Notes: generated by a model from the letters alone, not told the origin. A stretch of 64,000 nucleotides of DNA from Rothia nasimurium (GCF_928381705.1 NZ_CAKMSR010000001.1:1-64000); one strand, 5' to 3'. Positions 24,766 to 33,127 are shown, numbered from the stretch's first letter. Numbers and translations are program-made.

Positions 24766-25159
24766 TTTTCCTGTAGTGGCAGCCCGTTGGGCAGTAGTGG
24801 CTGCGGTTGCTGCGGCTGGCCCAGCGGGCGGCGGTACGACGACGGTGGGCTCGATGCCGCTTAGCCTCTATCTGCCGCCAGATATTCAGCACCTTAGCTT
24901 TCGCCCACACGTTCAGGCGGTGGGCCCAGTGGAATTCGGTACCCCACAGGCTCATGCCCATGAAAATGAAAAGCCAGCCGGGGCCGGGCGTCACCAGCAT
25001 GATAATACCGGCGACGATGCACAAAAAACCTAGCCCAATAATGAGCAGGCGGTAGATCAGGAGCAGGGCGGCGTGCCGCCCCATAAAGGCGCGGAATCGC
25101 TCCATACGCCGGTGTAGGCGTCCGCCCTGCCCGCTCTCGATTTCTTTCTCTAGGCTCAT
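24758..25159 (-). CDS. PGPGW-type transmembrane protein (TIGR02611-like)
   Basis: A 133-residue membrane protein: basic N-terminus, a helix pair (LLLIYRLLIIGLGFLCIVAG and the following IIMLVTPGPGWLFIFMGMSL) around the diagnostic PGPGW loop, then an amphipathic basic tail. The function of the family is not known. The last ~25 residues, rich in Arg, Ser, Cys and His, are unlike the rest and end inside the operator of the PIN-HTH module, so the original 3' end may have been replaced. It follows murB by 12 nt. Confidence 0.8.
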   Translation of the reverse strand: MSLEKEIESGQGGRLHRRMERFRAFMGRHAALLLIYRLLIIGLGFLCIVAGIIMLVTPGPGWLFIFMGMSLWGTEFHWAHRLNVWAKAKVLNIWRQIEAKRHRAHRRRTAARWASRSNRSHYCPTGCHYRKTL

Positions 25160-25171
25160 GGCGCCCCTGCG

Positions 25172-26272
25172 TTAGAGAGTAAACCCAACGACCACAGGCT
25201 CAGGAACCAGGCGTACCCCGAAGCTTTCCTCAACCCCGGCTCGCACAGCGCGGGCGATGGCCGCGATATCGGCGGTCGAGGCACCACCGCGGTTGGTGAT
25301 AGCCAGGGTGTGCTTGGTGGAGAGCGACGCCCTTCCGCCGGCAAGCTCCGCTGCCTCGCCCTCAAGGCCGAAGCCCTTATCGAACCCGGCGTGCTGAATC
25401 AGCCAGGCAGCAGAAAGCTTGACCATGCCATCCAAGGGTTCACCGGCGGGGGTGGTTGCCGGGTAGCGGGGGGCGTCCTCGGGGAGCTGAGCTGCGACGT
25501 CCTGCCCCACGATGGGGTTGGTGAAGAAGGAGCCGGTGGAGTAGGTGTCGCGGTCGGCGGCGTCCAGCACCATGCCCTTACCTGCGCGCAGGCGCAGCAC
25601 GGTTTCACGCACCAGGCGGGAGTCGGCGCGTTCCCCCACCTCAACGCCCAGCTGGCGGGCCAGCTCAGCGTAGCGGACGGGGGCAGACTGGGAGCCGTGC
25701 GGCAGCTGGAAATCTACGGTCAGCACCACATAGCGGGGAGACCCATTGACGGTGGACTGCTTGAGAATCGAGTCCCGGTAAGCGAACTTGAGGTCGGCGT
25801 TAGCGAAGGTCTTGTAGCCGCCGGTTTGGCGGTCCCAGGTGCGCACCGAGGCGATGGTGTGGGCAACTTCAGAGCCGTAGGCCCCCACGTTCTGCACGGG
25901 GGTGGCGCCCACGGTGCCGGGAATACCGGAGAGGGCCTCAATACCGGAGAGCTCGTTCTCTACGGCGTAGGCGACCAGGTCGTCCCAGGTGTGGCCTGCC
26001 TGCACACGCAGGGTGGTGCCGCCGCAGGCGTAGTCGCTCACGGTTTCAATACCGGTTGAAGCTATATGCACCACTGCCCCGTCAAAGCCCTCATCGGCTA
26101 CCAGCAGGTTAGAGCCCCCGCCCACCACCAGCAGGTCTTCTCCTGCACGGTCGGCAGCGGTTACGGCATCAATAATCTCCTGCTCGCTGGTGGCCTCAAC
26201 GAAGAGACGGGCGGGGCCACCCACAGCGGCAGTGGTCAGTTCACTTAAAAGCTTGTCAGTCACGGTGCCCAT
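25172..26272 (-). CDS. murB: UDP-N-acetylenolpyruvoylglucosamine reductase
   Basis: A 366-residue MurB. The FAD domain shows TTAAVGGPA, VVGGGSNLLVADEGF and SGIPGTVGATPVQNVGAYG; the substrate domain shows FAYRDSIL, the catalytic region STGSFFTNPIVG and AAWLIQHAGFDKGFG. It reduces enolpyruvyl-UDP-GlcNAc to UDP-MurNAc in cell-wall synthesis. In actinobacteria murB often lies near HadA/HadB-like genes, as here, separated by an MFS gene. Confidence 0.95.
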   Translation of the reverse strand: MGTVTDKLLSELTTAAVGGPARLFVEATSEQEIIDAVTAADRAGEDLLVVGGGSNLLVADEGFDGAVVHIASTGIETVSDYACGGTTLRVQAGHTWDDLVAYAVENELSGIEALSGIPGTVGATPVQNVGAYGSEVAHTIASVRTWDRQTGGYKTFANADLKFAYRDSILKQSTVNGSPRYVVLTVDFQLPHGSQSAPVRYAELARQLGVEVGERADSRLVRETVLRLRAGKGMVLDAADRDTYSTGSFFTNPIVGQDVAAQLPEDAPRYPATTPAGEPLDGMVKLSAAWLIQHAGFDKGFGLEGEAAELAGGRASLSTKHTLAITNRGGASTADIAAIARAVRAGVEESFGVRLVPEPVVVGFTL

Positions 26273-26357
26273 TCTACCGGCTTAGCCCGGGTGCCGCCTG
26301 CCTACCCCCTTAGCTGTCGCTGGGAGCCGGGCAGGGGCGTCCTGACCGCTGCCCTAC

Positions 26358-27587
26358 TTAGATCTTTTCGGTATGGACGGTGCGGCTGGGCTTCTTAGGT
26401 TCTAGCTGGCTGGTGAGCAGTAGGGACACAACCACAAAAACCAGCACGGCGAGCAGGCCGTTGCGGATTCCAAAGTGCTCCCCCAGCAGACCCAGCAGGG
26501 GCGGGCCGCCCAGGAAGGCCGCATAGCCGATGGTTGAGACAACGGAGACGCGGATGGCGGCCTTGAGCGGGTCGTCCGAGGCAGCTGACATGCCGGTCGG
26601 GAATCCGAGGGAGGCGCCCAGACCCCAGACCAGCAGGCCAACAAAGCCCAGGGGCACGGTAGGGGCGAAGATAAAGAGGGCCAGGCCGATAATGGCGAGC
26701 GAGCAGGTGGTGCGGAGCACCGGCACCCGGCCAAAGCGGTTGAGCAGGGCGGTGCCGCCAAAACGCCCCACCATCATGGCTACCACAAAGGTGAAGTAGC
26801 CCAGCGACCCGATGGTGTTGCTGGTGCCGTAGTCGTGGGTGAGGGCGAGCGCGACCCAGTCGTTGGCTGAACCTTCGGCCAGTGCCATGCCCAGTACGAA
26901 GAGACCGATGAGGATGGTGTGTTTGTCGCGCCAGGCGTCGCGCACCCGGTAGGAGCCGACGGCGGCGATGGCCTGGGTGTCGTCCTGGCCGTAGTTTTCG
27001 CTGTGGCAGAACTTGAGGGAGATGAGGACGAGGGCAGCAACCGCTAGCGCGAAGTAGGCCATGTGAACGGCGAAGGGAACGCCCAGGCGGGTGTCGAGTG
27101 TGCCGATGGCGGCACCTGCTACGGTGCCGATCGAGAAGAAGCCGTGCATGATGGGGGTAACGTAGCGACCCAGTGCCCGCTCGTTGGCTACGCCCTGCAC
27201 GTTGGAGGCCACGTTGGAGACAGCGCTACCCAAGCCCTGAAGCATGAGGCCGAGCAGGGTTACGGGAACACTGGCGAGGTGCACGCCCAGGCCGATTAGG
27301 AGCATGCCGGTGACGGTGGTGGTGTAGGCTGCCGCGATACAGCGGATAGCGCCGAAGCGGGCAACGAAGGCACCTGAGAAGCTCACGGCGCAGAAGGAAC
27401 CGATGGTCATACCCAGCAGCAGCAAGCCCATGGGACCGGAGCTCAGCCCCAGCCCGTTAGCCACATCGGGCAGGCGGGTCAGCAGGGCAGAAACCACTAA
27501 ACCGCTGGCAAAGAAAAGACCCAGCACAGCCCTGTACCAGGTCTTAATCTGCCGATCGGAAAGCTGGGGGCGGGGGTTATGTGCCAT
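26358..27587 (-). CDS. MFS transporter, YbjJ-like
   Basis: A 409-residue permease with 12 predicted helices in two halves; the inter-helix loop of the first half has RFGAIRCIAA and the second MVGRFGGTALLNRFGRVP, the MFS loop signature. The chain order (ALLTRLPDVANGLGLSSGPM, NVQGVANERALGR) recalls the E. coli YbjJ group, whose substrate is not established. ATG 27587 chosen because the upstream in-frame extension is not protein-like. Transcribed with murB direction; expression unit unclear. Confidence 0.82.
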   Translation of the reverse strand: MAHNPRPQLSDRQIKTWYRAVLGLFFASGLVVSALLTRLPDVANGLGLSSGPMGLLLLGMTIGSFCAVSFSGAFVARFGAIRCIAAAYTTTVTGMLLIGLGVHLASVPVTLLGLMLQGLGSAVSNVASNVQGVANERALGRYVTPIMHGFFSIGTVAGAAIGTLDTRLGVPFAVHMAYFALAVAALVLISLKFCHSENYGQDDTQAIAAVGSYRVRDAWRDKHTILIGLFVLGMALAEGSANDWVALALTHDYGTSNTIGSLGYFTFVVAMMVGRFGGTALLNRFGRVPVLRTTCSLAIIGLALFIFAPTVPLGFVGLLVWGLGASLGFPTGMSAASDDPLKAAIRVSVVSTIGYAAFLGGPPLLGLLGEHFGIRNGLLAVLVFVVVSLLLTSQLEPKKPSRTVHTEKI

Positions 27588-27675
27588 GGTGGGTAAGGTC
27601 GATTCTCTCGTAGTAAAGCTAAGAGGGCGCGAGTGTGTTTGTGTCCTGCTGTCTATTCTAGTGGTCGTGCATAAC

Positions 27676-27708
27676 AAGGCGCCCGCTCAATATCTGAACG
27701 GGCGCCTT
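27676..27708 (-). terminator. Terminator after the hadAB-like pair
   Basis: AAGGCGCCCG (27676-27685) and CGGGCGCCTT (27699-27708), 13-nt loop, about 30 nt past the HadB-like stop; minus-strand continuation TTGTTATG. It separates this pair from the MFS gene. Confidence 0.7.
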
Positions 27709-27739
27709 TAGTGCGCAAGGTGGGGGCTACACTGCTACA

Positions 27740-28201
27740 CTAGGCAAGCTTCACGAGTGCCTGGGCCTTCATCAGCACCTTCTGCTCCTTGCCCTCGCTG
27801 TCAGGGGCGGTGACGGTCAGATCAATGCGGGCGGTGCGGGCGTCCGTATCCAGGGCCCCGACCTTACCGGCAACCGAGATGACGTTGCCGCCGGTAGCCG
27901 GGGAGGCCGCGTCATCAGCATCGGGTACCGGAACCGGCTTGGAGAAGCGGGTCTGGTAGTCCACAATCGCACCGGCGTCGCCTACCCAGTCGGTCACCAG
28001 CTGCACGGCAGCACCCATGGTGAACATGCCGTGGGCGATGACGCCGGGCAGGCCCACAGCGGTTGCGAAGCGCTCATTCCAGTGGATGGGGTTAAAGTCG
28101 CCGGACGCGCCCGCGTAGGCCACCAGGTCAGCGCGGGTGACGGGAATCTGACGGGCACCGATCTCGGTACCCTTTTCAAGGGAGTCAAAAGAGATAGCCA
28201 T
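27740..28201 (-). CDS. MaoC/HadB-like dehydratase
   Basis: A 153-residue hot-dog protein with the hydratase motif YAGASGDFNPIHWNERFA (catalytic Asp and His, ~residues 29-46) and GVIAHGMFTMG. In mycolate-less actinobacteria such HadB-like subunits pair with an N-terminal HadA-like subunit to dehydrate 3-hydroxyacyl-ACP. The partner gene ends 3 nt upstream. Whether it serves type II fatty-acid synthesis or another acyl-CoA path is not decided by sequence. Confidence 0.85.
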   Translation of the reverse strand: MAISFDSLEKGTEIGARQIPVTRADLVAYAGASGDFNPIHWNERFATAVGLPGVIAHGMFTMGAAVQLVTDWVGDAGAIVDYQTRFSKPVPVPDADDAASPATGGNVISVAGKVGALDTDARTARIDLTVTAPDSEGKEQKVLMKAQALVKLA

Positions 28202-28204
28202 GGG

Positions 28205-28651
28205 TTAGTCCTCCGCCCGAACCAGCAGTGATGAGATGCAGGTGGCGACCTTTTCGCCCTCTACAGTGGTGATTTCTTCGCGGGTGGTCAGCATAGCGCC
28301 GGCTCCCATGACGCGCACGCTATCGACATGCACCTCGGTGAGCAGCTCGTCCCCTGCCACGATTGGGCGGTGGTGGGTGAAGCGCTGGTCAGCGTGGACC
28401 ACGCGGGAGAAGTCGATACCGGCTTCGGGGTCGCTAATCAGGGCGGCGTCTGCCTTCTGGGCCAGAATAATGGCGAAGGTGGGAGGGGCAATCAGGTCGC
28501 TGTAGCCCGCGTCCTGGGCTGCCTGCACGTCAAAGTGCAGGGGGCTGGTGGCCTTCACGGCAGCAGCGAATTCACGGATTTTCTCTCGCCCCACCGAATA
28601 GGGCTCAGTGGCCGGGTAAACGCGGCCCACGATCTCTTGGTTAATAGCCAT
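28205..28651 (-). CDS. HadA-like N-terminal MaoC dehydratase subunit
   Basis: A 148-residue protein of the FAS1-type dehydratase N-terminal family: VYPATEPYSVGREKIREFA, LIAPPTFAIILAQKA, then HADQRFTHHRPIVAGDELLT, matching the non-catalytic structural HadA/HadC subunit. It forms a heterodimer with the HadB-like product. No ribosome site; TAGAGT ends 7 nt before ATG 28651 and a tRNA terminator lies only ~20 nt upstream, so a leaderless transcript is likely. Confidence 0.85.
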   Translation of the reverse strand: MAINQEIVGRVYPATEPYSVGREKIREFAAAVKATSPLHFDVQAAQDAGYSDLIAPPTFAIILAQKADAALISDPEAGIDFSRVVHADQRFTHHRPIVAGDELLTEVHVDSVRVMGAGAMLTTREEITTVEGEKVATCISSLLVRAED

Positions 28652-28658
28652 AGGACCC

Positions 28659-28664
28659 ACTCTA
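28659..28664 (-). promoter_or_regulatory. -10 element of the hadA-like gene (leaderless)
   Basis: TAGAGT on the minus strand, 7 nt from the ATG, squeezed between the start codon and the T tract of the tRNA terminator, leaving no room for a normal leader. Confidence 0.45.
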
Positions 28665-28670
28665 CAAACA

Positions 28671-28701
28671 AAAAACCTGCCAAGCTAATGCTTGACAGGT
28701 T
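28671..28701 (-). terminator. Terminator of the Thr-Met-Thr tRNA cluster
   Basis: AACCTG-C-CAAGC (28674-28685) pairs with GCTTG-A-CAGGTT (28690-28701), followed on the minus strand by TTTTTGTTTG. It begins 6 nt past the last tRNA. Confidence 0.85.
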
Positions 28702-28706
28702 ATCTG

Positions 28707-28778
28707 AGCCCCGACCGGGAATCGATCCCGGGACCTCCATCTTACCAAGATGGCGCTCTACCACTGAGCTATCGGGGC
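28707..28778 (-). tRNA. trnT: tRNA-Thr (GGT), copy 2
   Basis: A 72-nt cloverleaf: acceptor GCCCCGA/TCGGGGC, anticodon stem CCATC/GATGG with loop TTGGTAA and anticodon GGT, discriminator T, CCA not encoded. Identical in sequence to the copy at 28880-28951. Confidence 0.95.
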
Positions 28779-28779
28779 G

Positions 28780-28853
28780 TAGCGGTGGACGGGCTCGATC
28801 CGTCGACCTCACGATTATGAGTCGTGCGCTCTAACCAGCTGAGCTACACCGCC
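28780..28853 (-). tRNA. trnM: tRNA-Met (CAT), elongator type
   Basis: A 74-nt cloverleaf: acceptor GGCGGTG/CACCGCT with a G-U at the end pair, anticodon stem CACGA/TCGTG, loop CTCATAA with anticodon CAT, T-arm GATCGAGCCC. The paired first acceptor position argues for the elongator, not the initiator. Only one base separates it from the downstream tRNA-Thr. Confidence 0.93.
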
Positions 28854-28879
28854 ACGTATGAACTTTTGGGCTCATACAG

Positions 28880-28951
28880 AGCCCCGACCGGGAATCGATC
28901 CCGGGACCTCCATCTTACCAAGATGGCGCTCTACCACTGAGCTATCGGGGC
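28880..28951 (-). tRNA. trnT: tRNA-Thr (GGT), copy 1
   Basis: Identical to 28707-28778. A -10 TAGTAT at 28957-28962 lies directly upstream on the minus strand, so this is the first tRNA of the cluster. Confidence 0.95.
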
Positions 28952-28993
28952 AACAGATACTAGCTTACGGTACAACCTTTGGAAGACGCAAAT

Positions 28994-29021
28994 CTAGAAC
29001 CTGTTTTTTTAGGTGTTCTAG
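28994..29021. promoter_or_regulatory. Hairpin with T-rich loop upstream of the tRNA cluster
   Basis: CTAGAAC (28994-29000) and GTTCTAG (29015-29021), with an inner ACCT/AGGT and a loop carrying a T tract. It lies between the tRNA promoter and palindromic element copy 2. Role unknown; it could help insulate the deaD and tRNA units. Confidence 0.35.
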
Positions 29022-29048
29022 GGCACAAGTTGAAATGGTGCCCTATGG

Positions 29049-29164
29049 GTAAGGTGGCGCAGGCTCGCAGCGAAGCTGCTGGCTCGGCGGCTGGCGTGAA
29101 TCGCTTGTGAGCGAAGCGAACCAGCGAGAGGGTCGGCAGCGAGCGCGAGCCTGCAAAACCTTAC
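29049..29164 (+). repeat. Dispersed palindromic element, copy 2
   Basis: A 116-nt nested palindrome just past the deaD stop. Arms GTAAGGT/ACCTTAC (29049-29055, 29158-29164) and GCAGGCTCGC/GCGAGCCTGC (29059-29068, 29145-29154). Interior core GGCTGGCGTGAATCGC (29089-29104), then TGAGCGAAGCGAA and GCGAGAGGGTCG, as in copy 1; the arms are unrelated to copy 1. Located at the 3' end of deaD. Confidence 0.75.
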
Positions 29165-29179
29165 TCCGGGGCACAGCCC

Positions 29180-31183
29180 TTAGAACTTCTTGCGGCCCTT
29201 CTTCTTGCCGCCGAAGTCCTTCTTGCCGAAACGGTCGTCGCGGTCGAACTTTTTCTTGCCGCCGAAGTCCTTCTTGCCGAAACGGTCGTCGCGGTCGAAC
29301 TTTTTCTTGCCGCCGAAGCCGCGGTCGTCACGGTCAAATTTCTTGCCGCCGAAGTCCTTCTTACCGAAGCCGCGGTCGTCGCGGTCGAACTTGCGTCCGC
29401 CTCCGCCGCCCTTGGGGCCGCGGTCGCGCTTGATGTTGATGAATTCGCCGGCTACCTGGGTGTCGCGCAGGCGGTCAAAGAAGTCACCGGGCAGTTCTGC
29501 TTCGGGCAGGGAGACGATGGTGAAGTGCTGGCGGATATCGATTGCGCCGACCTGCTTACCCTTGATGCCGCCTTCGTTGGTGAGGGCACCGACGATAGCT
29601 GCGGGTGAGACGTGGGATGAGCGTCCTACGTTGAGCTTGAAGTCGACCATGCCTTCTTCGGAGTGGCGGCGGCCGCCGCGGGGCTTGTCGTCGCGGTCGA
29701 AGTCGCGGTCACGGTCGCGCTTCTTGCTCTTGGGTTCGGGCATTTCTTCGGCCAGGAAGGGGCGGCCCTGCTGGGCGATGACGGCCAGGGCTGCTGCGAT
29801 TTCTTCGCCTTCGACGTCGTGTTCGTTGGCGTAGGCGTCGATGAGTTCGCGGAAGAAGCTGAGGTCTTCGGTTTCGATGGTGTCGGTGATCTGCTGGGCA
29901 AACTTCTGCTTGCGGTTGGCGTTGACATCTTCAACGGTGGGCATGTGCATCTGTTCGACCTGCTGGCGGGTTGCCTTTTCGATCTGACGCAGCATGTACT
30001 TTTCACGCGGGGTCATGAAGAGGATGGCTTCGCCTGCGCGGCCTGCGCGGCCGGTTCGGCCGATGCGGTGCACGTAGGATTCGGTGTCGTGGGGGATGTC
30101 GAAGTTGACGACCAGGGAGATGCGCTCGACGTCGAGGCCGCGGGCGGCAACGTCGGTGGCGACCAGGATGTCGATGCGGCCATCGCGCAGGGCTTCGACG
30201 GTGCGTTCGCGCTGGTTCTGGGGGATGTCGCCGTTGATGGCGGCAGCCTGGTAGCCGCGGGCCTTGAGCTTGTCGGCGACTTCTTCGGTTTCTTTCTTGG
30301 TGCGGACGAAGGCGATGATGCCGTCGTAGTCTTCGACCTCAAGCACGCGGGTCATGGCTTCGAGCTTGTGGGAGTGCATGACCTGCATGTAGCGCTGGCG
30401 GATGTTGGCGCTGGTGGTGGTCTTTGACTTGACGCGGACCTCTGCGGGGTCGTTGAGGTACTGATCAGCGATCTTGCGGATGGTCTTGGGCATGGTTGCT
30501 GAGAAGAGGGCAACCTGCTTGGAGTCGGGGGTGTCTGCCAGGATCTGTTCTACGTCTTCGGCGAAGCCCATGCGGAGCATTTCGTCGGCTTCGTCCAGTA
30601 CCAGGTACTGCAGGTTGGAGAGGTCCAGGGAGCCCTTTTTCAGGTGGTCGATGACGCGGCCGGGGGTACCGACAACGACCTGGGCGCCGCGCTTGAGGCC
30701 TGCCAGCTGGGGGCCGTAGGGTGAGCCGCCGTAGACGGGCAGCACGGTGAAGTCGGGCATTTCGGTTGCGTAGGACGAGAAGGCTTCGGCAACCTGCAGG
30801 GCCAGTTCGCGGGTGGGGGCTAGGACGAGTACCTGGGTGTCTTTGGAGACACCGTTGATGTCGGCCAGTTCTGCCAGGGTTGAGAGGGCAGGTAGGGCGA
30901 AAGCTGCGGTCTTGCCGGTGCCGGTCTGGGCTAGGCCGACGACATCGCGGCCTTCAAGCAGCAGGGGGATGGTTTCAGCCTGGATAGGTGAGGGCTTTTC
31001 GTAGCCGACTTTTTCGAGGGCTGCCAGGACGCGGGCGTCCAGGCCCAGGTCGGTGAAGCGGGTGCCGCCGCCCTCGTCCTTTTCTACCTGCTGGGTGGGG
31101 GTGTCTACAACCGGTTCCTGGAAGATGGCGTCGGTTGCGGTTTCTGCGTTAACGGCAGTATTTTCAGTCAATGTTGTCCTCAT
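29180..31183 (-). CDS. deaD: DEAD-box RNA helicase, CsdA/DeaD-like, with FDRDDR repeats
   Basis: A 667-residue helicase. Core motifs: Q motif (GYEKPSPIQAETI), AQTGTGKT (Walker A), PTRELA, VLDEADEML (DEAD), SAT in FSATMPKTI, and HRIGRTGRAGR (motif VI). A DbpA/CsdA-like RNA-binding domain follows (~residues 545-620), and the basic tail repeats FGGKKKFDRDDRFGKKD. It unwinds structured RNA in ribosome assembly and cold adaptation. The start is uncertain: ATG 31183, or a TTG at 31171 that has a better ribosome site (GATGAGGA). Confidence 0.92.
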   Translation of the reverse strand: MRTTLTENTAVNAETATDAIFQEPVVDTPTQQVEKDEGGGTRFTDLGLDARVLAALEKVGYEKPSPIQAETIPLLLEGRDVVGLAQTGTGKTAAFALPALSTLAELADINGVSKDTQVLVLAPTRELALQVAEAFSSYATEMPDFTVLPVYGGSPYGPQLAGLKRGAQVVVGTPGRVIDHLKKGSLDLSNLQYLVLDEADEMLRMGFAEDVEQILADTPDSKQVALFSATMPKTIRKIADQYLNDPAEVRVKSKTTTSANIRQRYMQVMHSHKLEAMTRVLEVEDYDGIIAFVRTKKETEEVADKLKARGYQAAAINGDIPQNQRERTVEALRDGRIDILVATDVAARGLDVERISLVVNFDIPHDTESYVHRIGRTGRAGRAGEAILFMTPREKYMLRQIEKATRQQVEQMHMPTVEDVNANRKQKFAQQITDTIETEDLSFFRELIDAYANEHDVEGEEIAAALAVIAQQGRPFLAEEMPEPKSKKRDRDRDFDRDDKPRGGRRHSEEGMVDFKLNVGRSSHVSPAAIVGALTNEGGIKGKQVGAIDIRQHFTIVSLPEAELPGDFFDRLRDTQVAGEFINIKRDRGPKGGGGGRKFDRDDRGFGKKDFGGKKFDRDDRGFGGKKKFDRDDRFGKKDFGGKKKFDRDDRFGKKDFGGKKKGRKKF
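29204..29356 (-). repeat. 51-bp tandem repeats in the deaD 3' end
   Basis: The unit starting CTTGCCGCCGAAG recurs with a 51-bp period at 29204, 29255 and 29306; the first two units are identical, the third diverges part way. Each encodes 17 residues of the FDRDDR/KKDFGG tail. Copy number could vary between strains. Confidence 0.8.
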
Positions 31184-31522
31184 CGAGTGGGGTTTCAGCA
31201 CTCTCACTGAGGTGGAGGTGCTGTACGGGGTGTCCCCGTGGAATGCTCGCGAGGGGCCTCAAAGATCAGAGGTCTTCGGTTCGTGGGCGCTGGCTATCAG
31301 GGGTGCGCGCTTGGGCGAGCTGATTACACATCAGGTTCTCTAGTCGAAGGTTCAACGGTCTGCTTAGCCTAAGTATGTTCGTTGAACGCGCGTGGCCCTG
31401 TGGTTGTGTGCCAGTAGCGGGCGTGGGCGCTGAAGAGAAATGGTCGGGGGTTCCCGAGTCTTACGTTTTCAACTCTACCCTAGTTTTAGCCTTTTGGGCC
31501 CGAGTGGTGATAGAAGGTACAG
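31184..31522 (-). other. Gene-free region between deaD and the DUF2079 gene, with a nested hairpin
   Basis: No open frame with coding character. A nested hairpin occupies 31350-31387 (GTTCAACG/CGTTGAAC around CTTAG-C-CTAAG). Cold-induced deaD genes often have long leaders, so this may be part of the deaD 5' untranslated region; no terminator for the DUF2079 gene is obvious. Confidence 0.4.
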
Positions 31523-33127
31523 CTAATTGGTGCGGACGGCGATATCGATGCTGCCGATGGTGCGGTAGTGCACGTAGGTGGCGGTACCGTAGCGGCCGGT
31601 GGCGTAGGCGACGGCGCTGGTGGGCGAGTTGCCGCCCCAGGCGCTGCCGAGTTTATCGATGAGCACGTAGTCGGGGCCGGGTTCCCCGGAGTGGCTGATC
31701 CAGTAGGCGGTGTGGTTGGGCACCAGGTAGGTGAGGACGGAGAGGTCGGCAGCTACGGTGGCACCTTCTGGGATAGCGGCGACGGCTTCGGCCTTCATCT
31801 GGTCAGTGGTGGAGAGCTCGGTGGTGGCAAAGTCCGGGTCAGCCAGCTGAGCCAGGGGCTGGTTGGGCAGGAATCCTAGACTGACGACGAGGGCGAGCGC
31901 GGGCAGGGCTACCGGGGCGCGGTGGCGCAGGGTTGCAAAGATGGTGCGGACGGTGCGCCCGGCGGGTGTTGCCCCGAGCTGATAGGCGGGGAGGTGCGTA
32001 CGGGCGACGGCTCGGGCGAGCACGTCGAGCAGGGCGGTGAAGACGATGGGCATGAGCACCAGGTTGTAGTGCCAGGTGGGTTCCCAGTAGCCCTCTTGGG
32101 GTGAGAGGAAGCGCCAGATGAGGGTGGGGGCTGCGATCAGGGCGAGGGGGCTGGTGGTCCAGGCCAGGACGCCGGTCAGCAGCAGTAGGCCAAGGGTGGC
32201 GGTTTTTTGCCAGGGGTAGAAGAGCTGGGCGAAGGCGCCGAGGGGGTCGCCGATCGCCGCTGCGATGTCGAGTTTGTCGGAGTAGTCGAAGACTCCGCCG
32301 GTGTTGAAGAAGGGCAGGATAAGGCCGATGGCGAGCAGGGGCCAGACTATGCCCCAGAGAGCCAGCAGGCTAGCTTCGGCCACGGCAGGGGTGTTGACCC
32401 AGGAGCGCAGCAGGGTGCGGTAGCGTTCGCGGCGGGGGCGTACCGGGGCGGACGCCGATGGGAAGGCTATGCTGCTGGCTGTTGAGAGCCAGCCGGTGCG
32501 GGCCAGGGCGACGAGCCCGATGAGGAGAACCGTAATACCGACGTCCTCTTTGACGAAGACCAGGGGGGCTGCCCAGTAGATGGAGCGGCGCAGCAGGGGG
32601 GCGGGGGCGTCCGTCATGCGGGTCATGGCCAGGTAGCCCAGGCTCATGACGAGCAGGGGCAGGGCGAAGGCAACCTCGTGGAATTGAACGGCTACAGCCT
32701 GTTGGATGCCGAAGCTCAGGGCGTAGGCAGCGCCCAGGGCCAGGGATGCCCAGGGGGCCAGAATCCGCTGGGCGAAGCGCACCAGCAGGTAGACAGACAG
32801 GGCGACCAGCCCGTTTTGCACATAGAGCAGGGTGGCGGGCGTAGGCCAGAGCCAGTAGAAGGGAGTCAGCAGCACGGTGACGGGGTGGAAGTGATCCCCC
32901 AGCAGGTTGAACCCCTCCCCCTTAATCGGCACAATCGGGGCCTGCCCTGAGGCATATGCCTTAGCCAGCTGCGAGAAGATACCGAGATCCCAGGAGGGCA
33001 CCACGTAGTGCCGCCACTGCAGCCAGGAGTAGACGCTGTAGAGGGCAAAGACAGCTAGGGCCAGGGCTGCAGCGCTCATGCGCGCCCTGATGGGGTGGGC
33101 TTCTGCTGGCAGTAGGGGGGAGCTCAT
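31523..33127 (-). CDS. DUF2079 multi-pass membrane protein
   Basis: A 534-residue membrane protein with about ten helices. The N-terminal segment VVPSWDLGIFSQLAKAYASG and GFNLLGDHFHPVTVLLTPFYW, with its acidic and His residues on the external side, is characteristic of DUF2079, a relative of GT-C glycosyltransferases. Lipid-linked sugar transfer is possible but unproven. ATG 33127 (GAAGAAGG upstream) is chosen over a longer arginine-rich extension. Divergent from the glycosylase gene. Confidence 0.82.
   Translation of the reverse strand: MSSPLLPAEAHPIRARMSAAALALAVFALYSVYSWLQWRHYVVPSWDLGIFSQLAKAYASGQAPIVPIKGEGFNLLGDHFHPVTVLLTPFYWLWPTPATLLYVQNGLVALSVYLLVRFAQRILAPWASLALGAAYALSFGIQQAVAVQFHEVAFALPLLVMSLGYLAMTRMTDAPAPLLRRSIYWAAPLVFVKEDVGITVLLIGLVALARTGWLSTASSIAFPSASAPVRPRRERYRTLLRSWVNTPAVAEASLLALWGIVWPLLAIGLILPFFNTGGVFDYSDKLDIAAAIGDPLGAFAQLFYPWQKTATLGLLLLTGVLAWTTSPLALIAAPTLIWRFLSPQEGYWEPTWHYNLVLMPIVFTALLDVLARAVARTHLPAYQLGATPAGRTVRTIFATLRHRAPVALPALALVVSLGFLPNQPLAQLADPDFATTELSTTDQMKAEAVAAIPEGATVAADLSVLTYLVPNHTAYWISHSGEPGPDYVLIDKLGSAWGGNSPTSAVAYATGRYGTATYVHYRTIGSIDIAVRTN

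Noticed and set aside
25156-25365. Short minus-strand frame overlapping the murB 3' end and the PGPGW gene start
   Set aside because: Different frame from murB, no ribosome site and Pro/Arg/Ser-rich shadow composition.
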